DNA of 25,951 nucleotides from JAVBOW01 sp031549495. Lineage in GTDB: Bacteria > Bacteroidota > Bacteroidia > Bacteroidales > Rikenellaceae. Below, piece by piece: positions 23,680-25,951 of this stretch (position 1 is the first letter of the stretch; every line of letters begins with the position of its first letter). The stretch is taken from NCBI GenBank assembly GCA_031549495.1, contig JAVBPS010000075.1, forward strand, positions 1 through 25,951, in the 5' to 3' direction. Made by a program: the position numbers and the translations under genes. The notes beneath the pieces were generated by a model, which saw only the letters and a program-made list of their open reading frames with translations, did not search any database and had not been told where the DNA came from.

Positions 23680-23771
23680 TTTAACCGTGTTTCTTCGTGG
23701 TGCCCGGATGCTTATTGCCGATGGCCCGTGTGTGGGGCGCCTGTTGCTGGCCGCGGGGTTAAAATGGATTC
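23672..23771 (-). promoter_or_regulatory. 15-bp inverted repeat enclosing the parE start codon
   Basis: GAATCCATTTTAACC at 23672-23686 and its exact reverse complement GGTTAAAATGGATTC at 23757-23771 are 70 bp apart. In the parE transcript the second arm contains the start codon (GGTTAAA-ATG-GATTC), so pairing would bury the initiation site. It may be a translational control hairpin or a duplicated fragment of the parE start. The loop shows nothing else I can name. Confidence 0.5.
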
Positions 23772-23797
23772 GGTGGCTTTGCCGATATTCCCCCCAA

Positions 23798-23818
23798 CCC
23801 CCCTTTGGAAAAGGGGGG
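23798..23818. repeat. Repeat family E (C6T3/A3G6 hairpin)
   Basis: A perfect 9-bp stem CCCCCCTTT/AAAGGGGGG with loop GGA, preceded by another CCCCCC run (23790-23795) and the motif CCCCAACC. It lies 40 bp past the plsC stop and 119 bp before parE. There is no T-run on either side, so it is not a classical terminator. Its translation (PFPKGGWG) is a frequent artefact of this kind of repeat. Confidence 0.75.
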
Positions 23819-23857
23819 CGCTTTGGCCAACGCACTGTTTGCAATAAAGATCAGGCA

Positions 23858-24613
23858 TTATTCTTTGTATAAGTCGCTTCGTAATTTCTTGTGTTCCTTT
23901 AAAATAGCATTATGCGCCAATTCCGCCAACTGCGCGGCCGTGCGCCCCTCGGAGGCGATCGGCGGCAGGATCCGCACATGGAACGCATGCGGCATGCGCA
24001 CTTTCCATCCGTCCATGAAACTCCCCGTCCCCTCGATCGCGCAGGGCAAAATATCCACCCCCGCCGTCTTTGCCAACGTGAAAGCCCCCTCCTTGAACCG
24101 TCCGACGCGTCCGTCGCGCGAACGCGTCCCCTCCGGGAACATGATCACCGAAGTCCCCGCCGCCAGGTGCTTACACCCCTTGCGGATCATCATTTTGGCC
24201 CCGGAAGCCGCCCCGCGCTCGATGGCGATGTCGCCATGCATGCGCATCACCAGCCCGAAGACCGGCCAGTTGAGCACCTCCTTTTTGGCCACCCACTTGA
24301 ACGTAAGCGGCAGGGTGTACATCAGCGGAATGTCGAGCATCGACTGATGGTTGTTGACGATCACATAGGCCTTCCCCCGCTCGATGTTCTCTTTCCCGCT
24401 CACGCGCATCCGCCACCAGGGGTTGAGCCCGTAAACCGCCCGCGCCCAGACGACCGACGCATAATGCATCACCACGCGCTCCTTATCGAAGAGCACGGTG
24501 AGCAGAAATAACAGCGAAAAGATCACGAAGTACGTGACCGTGAACGCGATAGCGACGGTATAATAAAGTATCGAGCGCATGGCTCCTATTTTAATGCCTG
24601 CAAGTTTAACCAT
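23858..24613 (-). CDS. plsC: 1-acyl-sn-glycerol-3-phosphate acyltransferase (PlsC family)
   Basis: Membrane-bound acyltransferase that adds the second acyl chain to lysophosphatidic acid in phospholipid synthesis. With the start at 24613 (MVKLAGIKIGAMRS) it has 251 residues. One strong membrane segment lies at about 15-41, then the acceptor/catalytic block NNHQSMLDIPL with His89 and Asp94 (HX4D), MHGDIAIER, and FPEGTRSR at 159-166 (glycerophosphate site). The open frame extends 63 residues upstream but that part is repeat C and is not protein-like. The ATG at 24580, with GGAG just before it, is an alternative. It precedes parE by 178 bp and diverges from fabD, placing lipid genes side by side. 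Confidence 0.92.
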   Translation of the reverse strand: MVKLAGIKIGAMRSILYYTVAIAFTVTYFVIFSLLFLLTVLFDKERVVMHYASVVWARAVYGLNPWWRMRVSGKENIERGKAYVIVNNHQSMLDIPLMYTLPLTFKWVAKKEVLNWPVFGLVMRMHGDIAIERGAASGAKMMIRKGCKHLAAGTSVIMFPEGTRSRDGRVGRFKEGAFTLAKTAGVDILPCAIEGTGSFMDGWKVRMPHAFHVRILPPIASEGRTAAQLAELAHNAILKEHKKLRSDLYKE

Positions 24614-24734
24614 TTTTTTCGGGATTCTTTCCACCCCGCCCGAACCTTTTATTAACAATTTATCAGCGTCCTGCATGCCTGTCAGGGATTTGCGTGGATT
24701 CCAGCGGTAAAATGAAACCCGTGTCCTCTCCCCC

Positions 24735-24805
24735 GTCAGGTCGAGCGTCAGCCGAGACATCTCAGGCAGTCGGTTTGAGATGTCCCGGCTGGCGCTCGAC
24801 ATGAC
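24735..24805. repeat. Repeat family C, full palindrome
   Basis: The 30-nt arms, GTCAGGTCGAGCGTCAGC... and the inverted GGCTGGCGCTCGACATGAC, match except at three positions and enclose a short loop. The outer core TCGAGC/GCTCGA is shared with half copies at 68-83 and 25863-25878. The shape (about 30-nt arms, short loop, terminal GTCA) is like family B although the sequence is unrelated. Confidence 0.88.
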
Positions 24806-24867
24806 GAAACGACCCGGTTGAGAAAAGCTGGCCCGCTACCGAAATTATGACTTTCGGCAATTTTCAT

Positions 24868-24875
24868 TAATTTTG
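24868..24875 (+). promoter_or_regulatory. Putative fabD promoter -7 box (TAATTTTG)
   Basis: A perfect TAnnTTTG match 46 nt before the fabD ATG. The -33 region (ATTATG near 24845) is a poor match to TTTG. If used, the leader would be about 40 nt and almost entirely repeat A. Confidence 0.45.
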
Positions 24876-24889
24876 CCCCCGCGCAGACC

Positions 24890-24921
24890 ATTCATAATCC
24901 ATAATTCATAATTCATAATTC
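24890..24921. repeat. Repeat family A, single-arm copy before fabD
   Basis: These 32 nt are identical to one arm of the 33-bp inverted repeat at 18179-18211 (ATTCATA heptads with one ATCCATA). No inverted partner is present. It ends directly at the fabD ATG, whose first two bases continue the heptad phase (ATTC-AT). Confidence 0.92.
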
Positions 24922-25806
24922 ATGAAAGCATTCGTATTCCCCGGGCAGGGCGCCCAGTTCCCCGGAATGGGTAAACCGCTCTACGACAACGTTCCCGCCG
25001 CCCGCGAAATGTTCGATCGTGCCAATGAGATCCTCGGCTTCGACATCAAAAAGATCATGTTCGAAGGCACCCAGGAGGAACTGACGCAGACCAAGGTGAC
25101 CCAGCCCGCCATCTTCCTGCACTCGGTGGCCCTGGCCGCCTCGCTGGGCAAGGATTTCAACCCCGACATGGTCGCAGGCCACTCGCTGGGCGAATTCAGC
25201 GCCCTGGTGGCTGCCGGCGCCCTCGGCTTCGAGGACGGCCTTAGGCTGGTGAGCGCCCGCGCGCAGGCCATGCAGAAGGCGTGCGAGGCCCAGCCCTCGA
25301 CGATGGCCGCCGTGCTCGGTCTGGACGATCAGAAAGTCGAAGAGATCTGCGCCTCGATCCCCGAGGTGGTCGTCCCCGCCAACTATAACTGCCCCGGCCA
25401 GCTGGTTATCTCAGGCAGCATCGCGGGAATAGACAAGGCGTGCGAAGCCCTGCTGGCCGCCGGAGCGAAGCGCGCGCTGAAACTGAGCGTGGGCGGCGCT
25501 TTCCACTCGCCCCTCATGGAGCCCGCCCGCCAGGAGCTGGAGGCCGCCATCGCCGCCGCCCCCTTCAAGGCCCCCGTCTGCCCCGTCTACCAGAACGTGG
25601 ACGCCAAGCCCTACACCGATCCTGAGAAGATCAAAGCCAACCTGATCGCGCAACTCACTGCCCCCGTCCGCTGGACGCAGATCGTGCAGAACATGTGCGC
25701 CGACGGTGCCACGGACTTCACGGAACTCGGCCCCGGCGCCGTCCTGCAGGGCCTGATCAAAAAGATCAACCGCGAGGTGACCGCCGAATCGAAAGCGGAG
25801 CTTTAG
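24922..25806 (+). CDS. fabD: Malonyl-CoA:ACP transacylase
   Basis: Loads malonyl groups onto acyl carrier protein to supply fatty acid elongation. The 294-residue protein has the N-terminal FPGQGAQ (6-12) oxyanion region, nucleophile Ser88 in GHSLGE, Arg113 in SARAQAM that binds the malonyl carboxylate, and catalytic His195 in GAFHSPLM; the C-terminal ELGPGAVLQGLIKK is also typical. It is the only plus-strand gene. Its ATG is fused to repeat A with no Shine-Dalgarno, and a strong terminator follows 16 bp after the stop, so it is probably monocistronic. Function is secure; there is nothing odd inside the gene. Confidence 0.98.
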   Translation: MKAFVFPGQGAQFPGMGKPLYDNVPAAREMFDRANEILGFDIKKIMFEGTQEELTQTKVTQPAIFLHSVALAASLGKDFNPDMVAGHSLGEFSALVAAGALGFEDGLRLVSARAQAMQKACEAQPSTMAAVLGLDDQKVEEICASIPEVVVPANYNCPGQLVISGSIAGIDKACEALLAAGAKRALKLSVGGAFHSPLMEPARQELEAAIAAAPFKAPVCPVYQNVDAKPYTDPEKIKANLIAQLTAPVRWTQIVQNMCADGATDFTELGPGAVLQGLIKKINREVTAESKAEL

Positions 25807-25822
25807 GGATATTTTGAATGAA

Positions 25823-25864
25823 AGCACCGGCAGGCGTATTCACGCCTGCCGGTGCTCGTTTTCC
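25823..25864 (+). terminator. Intrinsic terminator of fabD
   Basis: A perfect 15-bp stem AGCACCGGCAGGCGT/ACGCCTGCCGGTGCT (25823-25837, 25842-25856) with loop ATTC is followed by CGTTTTCC. It lies 16 bp past the fabD stop. Confidence 0.88.
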
Positions 25865-25878
25865 GTCATGTCGAGCGG
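25863..25878. repeat. Half copy of repeat family C at right edge
   Basis: CCGTCATGTCGAGCGG is the exact reverse complement of 68-83. The sequence beyond it (25879-25951) contains an ACACAC run and C-rich stretches and no gene I can see. Confidence 0.5.
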
Positions 25879-25951
25879 GCCCCCACACACACAAAAACCC
25901 CAACCCCCGATATGGCGGCCGTGGCCCGAGAAAACGACACAACACCGAGTC

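Larger units (their letters stand above)
24614..24921. other. Divergent plsC-fabD intergenic region (308 bp)
   Basis: It contains, from left to right: an A/T-rich plsC leader, the full family C palindrome (24735-24805), a promoter-like TAATTTTG on plus (24868-24875), and a half copy of repeat A (24890-24921) that runs into the fabD start codon. No gene is seen. On the minus strand GATAAATTG around 24655 could be part of a plsC promoter, but it is weak. Confidence 0.7.

Noticed and set aside
23680..23844. N-terminal extension of ParE by 55 residues
   Set aside because: It is translated from repeat E and the leader; the family N-terminus begins at the ATG at 23679.
24614..24802. N-terminal extension of PlsC by 63 residues
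   Set aside because: It is translated from repeat C and shows no conserved sequence; PlsC family proteins begin near the membrane segment.
875..24921. The three family A copies as a CRISPR-like or insertion-sequence array
   Set aside because: They are single, widely spaced inverted heptad tracts with no spacers of constant length, no cas genes and no transposase.

Overview
The window reads as a chromosomal core-genome segment of a GC-rich member of the Bacteroidota, most like a Bacteroidales/Rikenellaceae (Alistipes-type) genome. The reasons are: the gene order sufB-sufC; a gyrA followed by an exported TPR protein; ftsK followed by a LolA-like carrier; the long single-chain PurL; ParE/ParC of the Bacteroidetes type (GNSASGS TOPRIM variant, GDASIGDALVQLGQ in ParC); weak or absent Shine-Dalgarno sequences; and promoter-like TAnnTTTG boxes. 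The genus is an inference; no rRNA is present. No tRNA, CRISPR, prophage or insertion sequence was seen.

Layout. Fourteen of the fifteen genes are on the minus strand; only fabD at the right end is on plus. Read in the direction of minus-strand transcription (high to low coordinates), the units are: plsC, then parE-parC-aroK-purL (acyltransferase, topoisomerase IV, shikimate kinase, FGAM synthase); a zinc-ribbon protein-DUF805-like membrane protein-murI; ftsK-membrane protein of unknown function-lolA-like; a lone glycosyltransferase; gyrA-TPR protein; and sufB-sufC (Fe-S assembly), with the window edge about 115 bp beyond sufC. fabD (malonyl-CoA:ACP transacylase) diverges from plsC, so phospholipid acylation and fatty acid synthesis genes sit back to back.

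The gene content is ordinary, but the intergenic space is not. Almost every gap is filled by one of six unrelated repeat families: A, an inverted pair of ATTCATA heptad tracts; B, the GTCATTCTGAACGAAG palindrome; C, a TGTCGAGC palindrome; D, a GTAGGGGC double hairpin; E, a CCCCCCTTT/AAAGGGGGG hairpin; F, a 26-bp direct repeat around TTTGTGTCCTTTGTG. They are not placed at random: all four B copies lie just after the last gene of a transcription unit, while A and D lie inside operons, touching start codons and in two cases supplying the stop codon of the upstream gene (aroK, parE).

Other points worth attention: ParC carries a roughly 140-residue disordered Glu/Pro-rich tail ending exactly in QLDLF, a textbook sliding-clamp-binding motif; the glycosyltransferase gene is bracketed by two homologous terminator-plus-promoter modules; the parE start codon lies in one arm of a perfect 15-bp inverted repeat; GyrA has Gly at the position equivalent to E. 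coli Ser83; the FtsK linker contains a degenerate F-x-V-T repeat; and an unknown membrane protein separates ftsK from the lolA-like gene.
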